Assembly (NCBI GenBank): GCA_963803775.1
Contig: CAWDNS010000006.1
Coordinates: forward strand, 310,001-374,000
Source of the DNA: JABCZH01 sp963803775
GTDB lineage: Bacteria; Acidobacteriota; Terriglobia; Terriglobales; Acidobacteriaceae
DNA length: 64,000 nucleotides
Direction: 5' to 3'
Shown here: positions 1 through 8,849 of the stretch, in pieces
Numbering within the stretch: position 1 is the stretch's first letter
How the letters are laid out: the number at the start of each line of letters is the position of its first letter
Position numbers and translations under genes: made by a program
Notes under the pieces: generated by a model
Database searches by the model: none
The model's input: only the letters and a program-made list of their open reading frames with translations
Told to the model about the DNA's origin: nothing

Positions 1-498
1 TGTAATGAAGCGGTCGATCGAGTTCGTGTCCTGTCCTTCAGGACGGGGAAAATCCACGGGCGCGCCGTAGATCGCGAATGCCATCGGTCCTTGCGAGGTG
101 CTCACCGCCGTGACGGTGAGTTGGCTCAAGGTGAAACTTGTGGAACCGATTGCGGCCAATGCTCCGTCCTCGGCGGCGGAAGTGCTTTGCTGGCCCTGAT
201 CATTGATGACGGTGAACGTAAATTGTTCGCCGGCGGCGTTCGCGGGCACACGCAGAACCACCTCGCTTGCGCCATCGGCCGAGCTGCCTTGCACCACACG
301 TCCTTTGGTCGCCAAGATATTGACATTGGTCGTCACCATAGGGCCGCTGAGCAAGGCCGGCACAGGATCGAGTAATGTCAATTGTGGCGGATTCTGGGCG
401 ATCAGCAGAGCAGGGAAGAGGCTCGCGATCACGACAACTAGTTTTGTAAGGCGGATGGGCGACGTAAAAGTTCGCGGGAGATTGCGGGAGAAGAACAT
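1..498 (-). CDS. Secreted protein, 5' part only (runs off the window)
   Basis: An open minus-strand frame of 166 codons starts at an ATG at 496-498 and stays open to base 1, so the C-terminus lies outside the window. The N-terminus has basic residues (RNLPR, then RLTK) followed by a hydrophobic run (VVVIASLFPALLIAQ), a typical Sec signal peptide with likely cleavage near the AQN. The mature part is rich in Val, Thr, Ser and Ala with a beta-strand look, resembling Ig-like or fibronectin-like modules of large secreted proteins. No catalytic motif is visible and I do not recognise the family. It is read away from the tRNA and from the mla operon. That it is secreted is well supported; its function is unknown. 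Confidence 0.6.
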   Translation of the reverse strand, partial: MFFSRNLPRTFTSPIRLTKLVVVIASLFPALLIAQNPPQLTLLDPVPALLSGPMVTTNVNILATKGRVVQGSSADGASEVVLRVPANAAGEQFTFTVINDQGQQSTSAAEDGALAAIGSTSFTLSQLTVTAVSTSQGPMAFAIYGAPVDFPRPEGQDTNSIDRFIT

Positions 499-639
499 AT
501 AGGCCTCGACTTCGGAGTCGTCGATCCGCGGGGCATGGCTAGATTGGGCGCTGCCGGCCGTGAGGATCGTCCAGCCTGTTTATCACAAATTTGGGCGTGG
601 GACAATCGCTATTGGAGGGCGCTGCCGACGACAAGAGTT

Positions 640-667
640 TTGACGCGGCGAAAGCCGGAAGTACAAT
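640..667 (+). promoter_or_regulatory. Sigma-70 type promoter of tRNA-Arg
   Basis: TTGACG (640-645) and TACAAT (662-667) are separated by 16 bases and sit just ahead of the tRNA, so transcription would start within a few bases of the mature 5' end. Both hexamers match the consensus at five of six positions. Confidence 0.65.
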
Positions 668-676
668 CGAAGCTGT

Positions 677-753
677 GGCCCCGTAGCTCAGTTGGATAGA
701 GCAGCAGTTTCCTAAACTGTTGGTCGGCGGTTCGACTCCGCCCGGGGCCTCCA
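677..753 (+). tRNA. tRNA-Arg (anticodon CCU)
   Basis: A full cloverleaf can be drawn. The 7-bp acceptor stem is GGCCCCG (677-683) with CGGGGCC (743-749). The D arm contains AGTTGGATAGA. The anticodon arm is CAGTT TCCTAAA CTG with anticodon CCT. The T arm is GGCGG TTCGACT CCGCC. Discriminator T750 is followed by an encoded CCA (751-753). CCU reads the rare AGG arginine codon. A uridine discriminator is less usual for tRNA-Arg than A or G. Confidence 0.95.
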
Positions 754-801
754 GCTCGCAGAACCGACTAACCATCCATCGCTATCCTGCATACCGACTC
801 T

Positions 802-1701
802 CTAGTCATACACGCGGACTTCGACTTTGCCGGCCTCGCTGGCTTTCGCCAGCTTGCCTAAGCCCAGGGTTTTCACTTTCGTATCGTCGAATTTGAAGTG
901 TTGAACCAGGAAATCGCGTACCACCTTGGCGCGAGCCTGCGTCAAGACACGATCTTTGTCGGTGTCGCCCACTCCGGCCGAAGCCGCCACGACCACCAAC
1001 CGGAACTTGTTCTGCTCCAGGAATTTTCCGGCCTCGTCGAGCGCCTTCCCGTTTTTAAGTTTCGCGTTGTCGGATTTGTCAAAAATGTCCTTGGCGTCAT
1101 AGGTAAAAGCCTTGGTGACCGGTTGCTCTGGCAATTCCGCAATCTTGTTTTTCTTCAGGTCCGTCGAGTCTTCGTACCCGCGTTTGTTGAAGAAGCCGCG
1201 TAAAAAGAAATTCTGTTTTAGCGCGTCCGCATCTTCCGTGAACGCCGTGGCGGCGGTCTTCGCCTGGTTCATCACTCCGAGAGCGGCGTCCGAAAAGTCG
1301 ACAGGAGTTTCGCCCTTGATGGTGTCACCGCTTTCGATTTCGGGCGATTGATCCGCTCCAAACGATACCTCGACGTACTTATTGCCGAGCAGTCCTTCCG
1401 TTTTAATGCTTGCCACTGAGTCTTTGCGCACGATGTTCTTGGTCGAGTTCGACATCTCCATCACCACGGTCAGTTTTCCGCTGGGCCCATCGGGCAGAGA
1501 AATGTATTTCACCGTTCCCAGGTGAATCCCACCGACGCGCACGTCAGCCCCGTTGTCCAGCCCGGCAACATCCTGAAATTGCGCCTCCAACCGATAAGTC
1601 TGCTGGAAGAGAAAGTGTTTCGTTCCAATCAGAAACACTCCAGCCGCCAGAAACGCAAGCGTGGTCACAATAAAAAACCCCAATCGGAGTGCTCGCGACA
1701 T
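802..1701 (-). CDS. mlaD: MlaD-family MCE protein with OmpA-like C-terminal domain
   Basis: This is a periplasmic substrate-binding protein of an Mla/MCE phospholipid transporter, anchored in the inner membrane. A single transmembrane helix lies at residues 7-27. It is followed by an MCE domain (about 38-118; VAGLDNGADVRVGGI and the later LLGNKYVEVSFG are typical). The last ~95 residues resemble an OmpA-like peptidoglycan-binding domain: a FDKSDNAKL segment, then DTDKDRVLTQARAKVV, which parallels the TD..G...LS..RA core, then GLGK and a final VEVRVYD strand. E. coli MlaD (about 180 residues) lacks this tail. The gene is third in an mlaE-mlaF-mlaD operon and begins 7 bases after mlaF ends. MCE and operon assignment are firm; the OmpA-like call is from motif reading only. 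Confidence 0.85.
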   Translation of the reverse strand: MSRALRLGFFIVTTLAFLAAGVFLIGTKHFLFQQTYRLEAQFQDVAGLDNGADVRVGGIHLGTVKYISLPDGPSGKLTVVMEMSNSTKNIVRKDSVASIKTEGLLGNKYVEVSFGADQSPEIESGDTIKGETPVDFSDAALGVMNQAKTAATAFTEDADALKQNFFLRGFFNKRGYEDSTDLKKNKIAELPEQPVTKAFTYDAKDIFDKSDNAKLKNGKALDEAGKFLEQNKFRLVVVAASAGVGDTDKDRVLTQARAKVVRDFLVQHFKFDDTKVKTLGLGKLAKASEAGKVEVRVYD

Positions 1702-1708
1702 AGGTCCT

Positions 1709-2473
1709 CTAAGAACCCTCCCGGTTTAGAAATTCGACAACGAACTTATCTTTACTCTGTTGCAGATCCTTGAATGTTCCCTCGATCAGGATTTGTCCAT
1801 CGCGCATCAGCGCCAGGCGATCCGAAACTTTTCGCGCGCTGGGGATGTCGTGGGTCACGACGATCGATGTCATGTTCTCTTCTTTTTGCATTTTGAGAAT
1901 CAATTCGTCGATCTCTGACGCGGTAATCGGATCAAGCCCGGACGTAGGCTCGTCGAACAACAGAATGTCGGGTGACAGCGCTAGCGCTCGTGCCAGCCCC
2001 ACTCGTTTCTGCATGCCTCCGGAAATCTGCCCCGGCAGTTTGTCCAGGTCTTTTTCCATCCCCACCGTCCCAAGCAATTCCCGCACGCGTTTCTTTCGTT
2101 GCGCGTCCGAGAGGTTGCTATGCCGTTCCAGTGGAAACGCCACGTTCTGCTCCACGGTCATGGAATCGTAGAGCGCGGAGTTTTGAAAAAGGAACCCGAT
2201 CTTCTTGCGGATTTCATTCAGCGGTTTGAGCGCAATCCCACCGATTTCCTGCCCGTGAATGCGAACCGATCCGGAATCGGGTAGTTGCAATCCGATAAGA
2301 ATCTTCAGCAGCACGCTCTTTCCCGTGCCGCTGCGCCCGAGGACCGACACCGTCTCGCCCTGCACCACCTCTAGGTCGATTCCATTCAGCACTTTCTGCC
2401 TGCCAAATGATTTACGCAGCGTCTTCACCTGAATCAGAGGCGCATCGTTCCGGGGTTCCTTGGGCGGCGTCAT
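1709..2473 (-). CDS. mlaF: MlaF-type ABC transporter ATP-binding protein
   Basis: This is the ATPase of the Mla lipid transporter, 254 residues. Walker A GRSGTGKS is at 46-53, the Q-loop at FLFQN, the signature ISGGMQKR at about 150-157 and Walker B ILLFDEP at 170-176, with the H-loop in VVTHD. The SGGMQ form and GRSGTGKS are characteristic of MlaF/MKL-type ATPases. The frame stays open upstream to 2806, but the ATG at 2473 is chosen because it begins the conserved protein and its ATGA overlaps the mlaE stop codon (2470-2473), implying translational coupling. It should pair with the MlaE permease to move phospholipid between the membranes. Confidence 0.93.
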   Translation of the reverse strand: MTPPKEPRNDAPLIQVKTLRKSFGRQKVLNGIDLEVVQGETVSVLGRSGTGKSVLLKILIGLQLPDSGSVRIHGQEIGGIALKPLNEIRKKIGFLFQNSALYDSMTVEQNVAFPLERHSNLSDAQRKKRVRELLGTVGMEKDLDKLPGQISGGMQKRVGLARALALSPDILLFDEPTSGLDPITASEIDELILKMQKEENMTSIVVTHDIPSARKVSDRLALMRDGQILIEGTFKDLQQSKDKFVVEFLNREGS

Positions 2474-3288
2474 GGGAACAACACCTGAATCAGCCGCACC
2501 AATACGACGTCGGCCAGAATGATAAAAAGTGACGACAGCACCACCGAACTGGTCGCCGCGCGCTCCACGCCTTCTGTGCCGCCTTTCGCGCGCATCCCCT
2601 GAAAACAGGAGACCGTTCCGATGATCAGCCCGAATACGGCAGTCTTGAAGGTGGGCGGCAGAAAGTCGTTGAAGGCCAGATTCTTGGTTCCGCGCTCGAT
2701 GAACAGTTGCAGCGAGATGGGGTCGGTCAACGTATTGGTAATCCAGCCGAAAAGAATGCCGCAGCAATCCGCCGCCAGCGTGAGCAATGGCAGCATGACC
2801 ACGCAAGCCAGGATGCGCGTCGCCGCCAGATATTTATGGGGATCGACGGCGGACGCTTCCATCGCATCCACCTGTTCGGTAACTTTCATGGCGCCCAGTT
2901 CCGCACCGATGCCCGCCGCCACCCGTCCACTCACGATCAATCCCGTGATGATCGGTCCGCTCTCCGTAACGATGGAAACCAGCAGCAGTGCCGGAAGCAT
3001 GGATTTGGCGCCGAAACGGGCCAGCGAGTCGTGGGTCTCCAGAGAGAGAACGACGCCGATCGCAGCGCCTGCCAGTGCCACCAGGGGCAGCGATTTCGAT
3101 CCCAACTCGTCCAGTTGGTGTATGAATTCTTTCACTTCATACGGAGGCAGGAAAACAGCCCGAAGCAGCCGCAGACAGAAGAAGCCCAGATCCCCAAACC
3201 ACTCAAAGAAGCGGACGGGTAATGCGGGAGTCGTGGACCGGCTATCCCTGTGGGTGCTCCGGAGATCTGCTGCCGCTGAGGTAGCCAT
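2470..3288 (-). CDS. mlaE: MlaE-family ABC permease
   Basis: This is the inner-membrane permease of the Mla system, 272 residues, first gene of mlaEFD. About five hydrophobic helices are visible. Family hallmarks include LVALAGAAIGVVLS, then SIVTESGPIITGLIVSGRVAAGIGAELGAMKVTEQVDAM, which contains the conserved coupling region with its Glu and Asp residues, and a Lys-Gly rich loop MRAKGGTEGVERA near the end. A 25-residue hydrophilic N-terminal extension (Ser/Thr/Arg rich) precedes the first amphipathic helix and could mean the start lies slightly downstream. The gene reads divergently from the DEAD-box helicase. Confidence 0.92.
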   Translation of the reverse strand: MATSAAADLRSTHRDSRSTTPALPVRFFEWFGDLGFFCLRLLRAVFLPPYEVKEFIHQLDELGSKSLPLVALAGAAIGVVLSLETHDSLARFGAKSMLPALLLVSIVTESGPIITGLIVSGRVAAGIGAELGAMKVTEQVDAMEASAVDPHKYLAATRILACVVMLPLLTLAADCCGILFGWITNTLTDPISLQLFIERGTKNLAFNDFLPPTFKTAVFGLIIGTVSCFQGMRAKGGTEGVERAATSSVVLSSLFIILADVVLVRLIQVLFP

Positions 3289-3645
3289 AAGGCCTTTCTA
3301 AGATGCGGTTAGCGGGCTGGCCGGCTACGGTCCGATTCAACGATATTTGGCTGATTCGAGGCAACCTCAACACCCCAGGGCACTGGAACACGGCGAGCGT
3401 GCGCACCTGACTGATTACTAGCGTAACCACGGCGAAGCCTGGGGTCTGCTATACTGTTTTTGACGCTTTTGCTCGGTTTGCTCGTCAATGCGGTGGTCCT
3501 TTCAGTTGGATCAGATTCATCTCCGCTTTTCCTGCCCGCCGTTCAGTTCAGCGCCAAATCTAAAAATGAATGTGAGTGGCCTGAAGACTTCAGACGTGTG
3601 TCTGAGTGTGTGACAACAAGCCCCTCCAGAAAGAAAAAAGTTTAA
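3289..3645. other. 357-bp divergent intergenic region (mlaE / helicase) with long helicase leader
   Basis: No gene is supported here. A 61-codon plus-strand frame (3460-3645) ends immediately before the helicase ATG, but it has no ribosome-binding site and no family resemblance, so it is read as leader sequence. The region must hold the divergent promoters of mlaE and the helicase. I could not identify a convincing -35/-10 pair. Confidence 0.4.
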
Positions 3646-4842
3646 ATGACCACATTTTCAGAACTGCCCTTAGCTGCTGCTCTGCAGCGTAAGCTGGCGG
3701 CAGCTCAATTCGTTACACCAACGCCCGTCCAGGTGCAGGCGCTTCCGCCCGCTCTCGAGGGCAAAGACGTACTGGCAACTGCCCAGACCGGTACCGGAAA
3801 GACGCTTGCGTTCCTGATTCCGATCATCGAGATGTTACTGCGCGAGCCTGCCAATCAGGTAAATGCGCTGGTTCTCCTGCCGACCCGCGAACTCGCGATG
3901 CAGGTTCATGAACAATACGAGGCGTTGCGCGTCAAGACCACGCCTAAAGCGTCGCTGGTAATCGGTGGCGTGAACGAGAAAGGCCAGATCCAGGGTATCC
4001 GGATTGGCGCAGGCTTGATCATCGCCACTCCGGGACGGCTGCAGGATTTCATCTCCCGAAACTTGGTGGACCTGCGGCACATCAAGATCCTGGTGCTCGA
4101 TGAAGCCGACCGTATGCTGGATATGGGTTTTCTGCCTGCCATCCAGCGCATTGTTGGAATCTTGCCCAGACGCCGCCAGACGTTGTGTTTCTCCGCCACA
4201 CTCGAGCAGTCGGTTGCCCGGCTGGTCAACGATTACATGCGCCAACCGGTGCGCGTCGAGTTGGGTTCAGTACTCAAGCCAGCGGAAAGCGTGGACTTGA
4301 AAGCCTACGAAGTGCGTCCAGGAGAGAAGATGGATGTGCTCCGGTATCTGCTGTATTCCGAGAAAGGTCAGACCCTGATCTTCACTCGCACCAAGCGAGG
4401 CACACAACGTCTGGCCAGGGAACTGGCGCGTGACGGATTCAATGCTGCCATGATTCACGGCGACCGCTCGCAATCGCAGCGTAACGAGGCATTGAGTGGA
4501 TTTCAGGAAGGCCGCTTCCAGGTGCTGGTGGCGACTGACATCGCTTCGCGTGGCTTGCACGTGGACGATGTGGCTCACGTCATCAACTACGACTTGCCAA
4601 AGATGGCTGAAGACTTCATTCACCGCGTGGGACGTACCGGACGCGCCGGCTCTTTGGGCAGGGCTTCTTCCATTGTTACAGGCGTCGAAGTGATTGAGCT
4701 TCGCAACATCGAGCGTACCCTTAAGTTGCGTATGGAGCGCATGCAGATCGATGCCTCCGCGTCGGATCGACCGAAGCGTGTGATCCAAAACACCCTCGCT
4801 TCACGAACCCTGACCCGGTTGCCGGGCGAAGTGTTTGTGTAG
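3646..4842 (+). CDS. DEAD-box ATP-dependent RNA helicase (RhlE-like)
   Basis: This is an RNA helicase of 398 residues that unwinds short RNA duplexes, for example in ribosome assembly, mRNA turnover or cold adaptation. All motifs are present: Q motif (FVTPTPVQ, about 22-29), motif I AQTGTGKT (46-53), Ia PTRELA (79-84), Ib TPGR, II DEAD (152-155), III SAT (183-185), then in the second RecA domain IV-V (VATDIASRG) and VI HRVGRTGRAG. There is no long basic or Gly-rich C-terminal tail, so this is a compact core helicase, closest in layout to RhlE or CshA types. The ATG at 3646 is the first in the conserved frame. A strong terminator follows the stop. Confidence 0.95.
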   Translation: MTTFSELPLAAALQRKLAAAQFVTPTPVQVQALPPALEGKDVLATAQTGTGKTLAFLIPIIEMLLREPANQVNALVLLPTRELAMQVHEQYEALRVKTTPKASLVIGGVNEKGQIQGIRIGAGLIIATPGRLQDFISRNLVDLRHIKILVLDEADRMLDMGFLPAIQRIVGILPRRRQTLCFSATLEQSVARLVNDYMRQPVRVELGSVLKPAESVDLKAYEVRPGEKMDVLRYLLYSEKGQTLIFTRTKRGTQRLARELARDGFNAAMIHGDRSQSQRNEALSGFQEGRFQVLVATDIASRGLHVDDVAHVINYDLPKMAEDFIHRVGRTGRAGSLGRASSIVTGVEVIELRNIERTLKLRMERMQIDASASDRPKRVIQNTLASRTLTRLPGEVFV

Positions 4843-4870
4843 CTGCTGGCGAGTCAGATTCCTAACCAAA

Positions 4871-4903
4871 GGCCTCCGCGCGTCGAAGCGCGGAGGCCTT
4901 TTC
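4871..4903 (+). terminator. Rho-independent terminator after the helicase
   Basis: An 11-bp perfect GC-rich stem (4871-4881 with 4888-4898) closes a 6-base loop and is followed by TTTTC. The same stem followed by TTTGG on the other strand could also end the convergent receiver-PilZ transcript. Confidence 0.88.
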
Positions 4904-4938
4904 TCTTAGCCGGAGAGCGAATCCCAGTAAGAAACCTT

Positions 4939-5637
4939 CTACTTGGGTGACAATCCTGATCGAATGATGAAATCTCGCACCATTTCCTGATGCTCGACAG
5001 TCATCCTGGTGAAATGAATACCTTGGCGGTCGTCGTTTGCCCAGGCCACTACTCCCATGGCTTCAATGCCGATTGGCGGTTCGGGCAGCCGAATAGATAG
5101 TTCCACCGTTTCCCCGCACGACAAGCCTGCAACTTCCAGTTGAACCCCGCCCTGGCTGAGATTCCAGGCTGTGCCCGTTACCTGTCTGGAGCCAACTGTG
5201 CACACGACTTCGGTTTGTAAAGGAACACGATTGTATTGGCGGCGATTCTCACGCAAAGGGCACTGTAGCGTGCCATACAAACTGGCCAGCTTTAGTCTGT
5301 CGATCGGCTTCGGAAGAACGAATGTGACGCCCATGGCGAAGGACTTATACATGGTGTCGCATTTATCCTGCCCGGTTAATACGATGATTGGTGTGCATTT
5401 ATTCATCGAGGATTGCCTCACCAGTTCCGGCAGTTTTAGGCCGTCCAGATCGGCGAGTTCGATGTCCAGAAAGATGCCGTCGAATCGTTCCTGGTTTACC
5501 AGCGTGGCCGCCTTCAAACCATCGCTGACTGGGCATACACTACTCTTTAATGGGCCTAGGACCTCGCTCATCAATCCCAGACTCGCTGGATCCGCGTCTA
5601 CTACAAGGAAGTTAGACGACCCCATAATTCGCCTCAT
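4939..5637 (-). CDS. Response regulator with receiver and C-terminal PilZ domain
   Basis: A 232-residue cytoplasmic protein. The N-terminal receiver (about 9-122) has the acidic pocket DAD, phospho-acceptor Asp58 in FLDIE, Thr in VLTGQ and Lys110 in LPKP. The C-terminal PilZ domain (about 130-228) has RRQYNR (132-137) as the RxxxR cyclic-di-GMP switch and NLSQGGV (159-165) as the (D/N)xSxxG motif. It would link a phosphorelay to cyclic-di-GMP sensing without a classical output domain. The start at 5637 (MRRIMGSSN) has an alternative ATG four codons in. It lies upstream of, and on the same strand as, no obvious kinase; the hybrid kinase gene is 180 bases further upstream on the same strand and is a candidate partner. 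Confidence 0.88.
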   Translation of the reverse strand: MRRIMGSSNFLVVDADPASLGLMSEVLGPLKSSVCPVSDGLKAATLVNQERFDGIFLDIELADLDGLKLPELVRQSSMNKCTPIIVLTGQDKCDTMYKSFAMGVTFVLPKPIDRLKLASLYGTLQCPLRENRRQYNRVPLQTEVVCTVGSRQVTGTAWNLSQGGVQLEVAGLSCGETVELSIRLPEPPIGIEAMGVVAWANDDRQGIHFTRMTVEHQEMVRDFIIRSGLSPK

Positions 5638-5819
5638 TTCCTCCCGTAGTCATGCCACTTTCCGGCAAACTTCTGCGGGACTACACATACGTCTCTGAGG
5701 AATAAGGGTAAGTATTCGCTCCCTGGAATATAGACGATCTGAAGATATTATTGGTCTGGATACACTATAGTAACCCCGGTAATCAGCTCTCTTGGTGGGT
5801 CAACGAAAGGGTTCTATGG

Positions 5820-8024
5820 TCAGGCTTGCGGCGTCGTTGCTGTAGTGTCCAGCATTTGCCGGATGCGGCTGGCCAGTGTATTTAAGGGATACGGCTTTTG
5901 CAGAATCGTCGCCGACTGATCGGTGAAGTTCTCGTTAATCGCTGCGTGATCCGGGAATCCCGAAGTGAACAGGATTTTGATGCGTGGGCGCATGCTCTTG
6001 ATCTGCTGCGCCAGTTCGGGGCCTCCCACTTGCGGCATTACTACGTCGGTCAATAACAAGTGAATCGCGCCTTTGTAGCGTTGTGCGACTTGCAGAGCAT
6101 CGTTGCCGTTGTTGGCCGCGACTACGATGTAGCCCTTGCGCTCCAGATACTCCCTAACCATGTCACGGATGTCATCTTCGTCTTCCACGACGAGGATGGT
6201 CTCCGTGGCTCTGATTTGGGCAGCCACAACCGCTTGGGTGGTGGTGGCTGCCGGCTGCTCGCCGGCCTCGGGCAAATAGATGCTGAAGCTGGTGCCGTGA
6301 CCCACTTGACTGCGAAATGAAATCCAGCCGCCGCTCTGCTCTACCACTCCATAGACGCTGGCTAGACCGAGTCCGGTGCCTTTACCCAATGCCTTAGTGC
6401 TGAAGAAGGGCTCGAAGACGTGACGCTGAGTTTCCGCATCCATTCCAACTCCGGTGTCGCTCACCGTAAGTAGCACACACTTTCCGGGCTTGGCCGGCCC
6501 CGAGCTCGCATCCTGGGTTTCGTTGTTCCGGGCTGCCTCGATTTGGCTCGCGTTGATTTCACGATTGCAGGTGGCAATCGTCAGCCGGCCTCCGTGCGGC
6601 ATCGCGTCCCGTGCATTGAGGGCCAGGTTCAGGATCGCTTGTTCCATTTGCCGCTCATCCACCTTGACGCGCCACAAGTCCGGAGCCAGTTCCAAGCGCA
6701 GCTCAATGCTCTCTCCGATAACAGGTTCCAACATCTTGCTCACTTCGCCGGCCACGGTATTCATGCTGACCACACTCGGTTGCAGCACCTGTTTGCGGCT
6801 AAAGGCAAGCAAGCGCTGAGTCAGAGAGGCGGCACGGCTCACGGCTTCTTTGATGCCGTAGGCGTCGGGGTACAACAGATCATCGGGATTGAGATGCCGC
6901 AGCAGCCGTTCATCGTGACCCTGGATGACCATCAGCAGGTTGTTAAAGTCGTGGGCCACGCCGCCTGCCAGCTTGCCGATTGCCTCCATCTTTTGCGACT
7001 GCCGCAGCTGATCCTCCAGATGCTTGTGCTCGGTGATGTCGTAGAGCACGCCTTGCATCAGTGGAGTGCCTTTCGGCGCGTCACCTAACTGTACGGCTTC
7101 GTCCCGGAACCACAAAACCCTGCCTTCGCGGCTCAGCATGCGATACTCGGTCCGCATCTTTCCACCGTTGGCGACGAACTGAGCATCAAACGCCAGGACA
7201 TGCTCGCGGTCGTCGGGATAAATGTGATTGATCCAATTCGCCGAGTTCTGTTTCCACTCGGCGGGAGAAAACCCAAGAATCGATTGAATCTGCGGGCTGA
7301 CGTAATGCCATGGACCCAGGACGCCAACTTCGGCGATGTAAGTGATCGCCGGAAGACGCTCCACCAGGGTGCGGTACCTGGTTTCGGCGGCGTGCAGTTC
7401 GGCATCCGCATGCTCGCGTTCAATGGCGATTCCTGCCAGGTGGGTGGCACTTTCCACTATCTGCGAGTGCTGAGGATCAGGCTCGCGAACCTCCCGATAG
7501 TAGACCGCAAAAGTTCCCAGAACCTTGCCGGCACGGGAAAAGATCGGGGTTGACCAGCACGCTTTCAGACCGTGAGGCAGTGCCAGGTGGCGGAAATCTT
7601 TCCACAGAACGTCGTTGGCGATGTCGCTAACCGCCACCGGTTTCCTAAGATGCGCAGCCGTTCCGCACGATCCCACGCTGGGACCGATGATGCACCCGTC
7701 AATCGCCTTGCAGTATTCGCGCGGAAGGCTGGGAGCCGCGCCGTGATGCAAAATCGAACCCTCAGCATCCAGCAGCAGCACTGAACACAGCATTCCGGGG
7801 AATTGCTGTTCCATGAATCTGCATAGGCATTCCAGCACTTCCGGAAGTGATGCCTGCGAGGAGATCAGCTCCAGAACGGTCTTGTAGAGCCGGACTAATG
7901 CTCCGGACTCCCTGTCATCCTCAATCCTGACCTGCCGGACCCCAGTGGACATAGGTAGTAGCTGCTGATTCGACGTCTGTCGTCTGGGGGTAACGACGGT
8001 GAGGCATGGGACCATCCTCACCAC
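5820..8024 (-). CDS. Hybrid sensor histidine kinase, GAF-PAS-HisKA-HATPase-REC
   Basis: A soluble hybrid kinase of about 734 residues with no membrane helix. In order: GAF domain (about 45-205; GPSVGSCGTAAHLRKPV), PAS/PAC (about 212-335, ending LYDITEHK), HisKA with His358 in GGVAHDFNNLL, HATPase with N box LNLALNARDAM, G1 VSDTGVGM, F box FEPFFSTK and G2 GKGTGLGLASVYG, then a receiver (about 610-725) with EDEDD, phospho-Asp in LLTDVVMP and Lys in LQKPYP. The terminal receiver can return or store phosphate. The start is uncertain: GTG at 8024, ATG at 8015 and ATG at 7952 are in frame and none has a clear ribosome site; the conserved part begins after 7952. The neighbouring receiver-PilZ protein is a plausible partner. 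Confidence 0.9.
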   Translation of the reverse strand: MVRMVPCLTVVTPRRQTSNQQLLPMSTGVRQVRIEDDRESGALVRLYKTVLELISSQASLPEVLECLCRFMEQQFPGMLCSVLLLDAEGSILHHGAAPSLPREYCKAIDGCIIGPSVGSCGTAAHLRKPVAVSDIANDVLWKDFRHLALPHGLKACWSTPIFSRAGKVLGTFAVYYREVREPDPQHSQIVESATHLAGIAIEREHADAELHAAETRYRTLVERLPAITYIAEVGVLGPWHYVSPQIQSILGFSPAEWKQNSANWINHIYPDDREHVLAFDAQFVANGGKMRTEYRMLSREGRVLWFRDEAVQLGDAPKGTPLMQGVLYDITEHKHLEDQLRQSQKMEAIGKLAGGVAHDFNNLLMVIQGHDERLLRHLNPDDLLYPDAYGIKEAVSRAASLTQRLLAFSRKQVLQPSVVSMNTVAGEVSKMLEPVIGESIELRLELAPDLWRVKVDERQMEQAILNLALNARDAMPHGGRLTIATCNREINASQIEAARNNETQDASSGPAKPGKCVLLTVSDTGVGMDAETQRHVFEPFFSTKALGKGTGLGLASVYGVVEQSGGWISFRSQVGHGTSFSIYLPEAGEQPAATTTQAVVAAQIRATETILVVEDEDDIRDMVREYLERKGYIVVAANNGNDALQVAQRYKGAIHLLLTDVVMPQVGGPELAQQIKSMRPRIKILFTSGFPDHAAINENFTDQSATILQKPYPLNTLASRIRQMLDTTATTPQA

Positions 8025-8098
8025 GCAACGCCATTATGAATGAGATACGACGTTACCGGCACGTTACCGGGGTAACAGTCGGGAGTTCGATCGCGGGA

Positions 8099-8686
8099 CT
8101 AGGACAGAGCTCCACTGAAGAATATTTCGGTGAACTGGGTGGCGATTTGTTGGCTGTTCAACGCGCCTTCGGGTTTATACCACTGGTAAATCCAGTTGAT
8201 CATCCCCAGCAAGGCGAAGGTAGCGGCGCGGGAGCTTACATTTCGCTTGGACGTGCGCGATAGTTGGACTTCAGATACCAGTTTTTCCACGAAGTGAACG
8301 TATTCCTTTTTTCTGGCGTTGATGCGCTTGCGCAGCGACGGCGGCAGTGGATGGTTCTCATGCAGTAGAACCGTGATCTCGCGATCACGCACACTCAGGA
8401 TGACTTCAACGTGCAAACGAATCAGCGTGCGTAGCCGATCTTCCGGGTCGGCAATGACGCGCACGCGATCGACCACCCGCTCCTGGGTGATGTTCAGCGC
8501 ATGATTCATCAATTCGAACAAAATCTCGTCTTTACTTTGAAAATGATGGTACAGACCGGCCTTACTGACCTTGAGGGACGTGGCTACGTCGTTCATCGAA
8601 GTCGCATCGTAACCCTGTTGCTGGAATAGCCGTGCGGCTGTCCGAAGAATCTCCTGGCGGGAATCGAGTAGCGTCTCGCGAGTCAT
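8099..8686 (-). CDS. TetR/AcrR-family transcriptional regulator
   Basis: A 195-residue one-component repressor-type protein. The N-terminal helix-turn-helix covers about residues 10-57: ILRTAARLFQQQGYDATSMNDVA then VSKAGLYHHFQSKDEIL, the classic TetR pattern. The helical C-terminal ligand domain (60-195) contains the HENHPLPPSLRKRI segment, similar to regulators of fatty acid or steroid catabolism of the KstR2/FadR-like TetR type; that similarity is only suggestive. It is divergent from the secreted TPR gene across a 163-bp region, so autoregulation or control of that gene is possible. Confidence 0.9.
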   Translation of the reverse strand: MTRETLLDSRQEILRTAARLFQQQGYDATSMNDVATSLKVSKAGLYHHFQSKDEILFELMNHALNITQERVVDRVRVIADPEDRLRTLIRLHVEVILSVRDREITVLLHENHPLPPSLRKRINARKKEYVHFVEKLVSEVQLSRTSKRNVSSRAATFALLGMINWIYQWYKPEGALNSQQIATQFTEIFFSGALS

Positions 8687-8849
8687 TGCAGGACAGGATA
8701 ATACAGTGAAAGGGGGAACTGCTAAGTCCGCTGGGCAACACGCTAAAACAATTGCACAGTCACACGCTTTTGGCTATGCTACTCGCATCTTTGGGGCGTC
8801 AGTGGTTTGACCATTTTTTCCTGTCCTTATATTTAAGGAGGTCAGTCTC

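Noticed and set aside
539..775. 78-codon minus-strand frame over the tRNA
   Set aside because: It covers the tRNA-Arg gene and its promoter; not coding.
2474..2806. Upstream extension of mlaF to 2806
   Set aside because: This part overlaps mlaE in another frame; the ATG at 2473 with ATGA overlap gives the normal MlaF length.
3460..3645. 61-codon frame ending just before the helicase ATG
   Set aside because: No ribosome site, no homology sense, and its end at the helicase start is explained by chance; kept as leader sequence.
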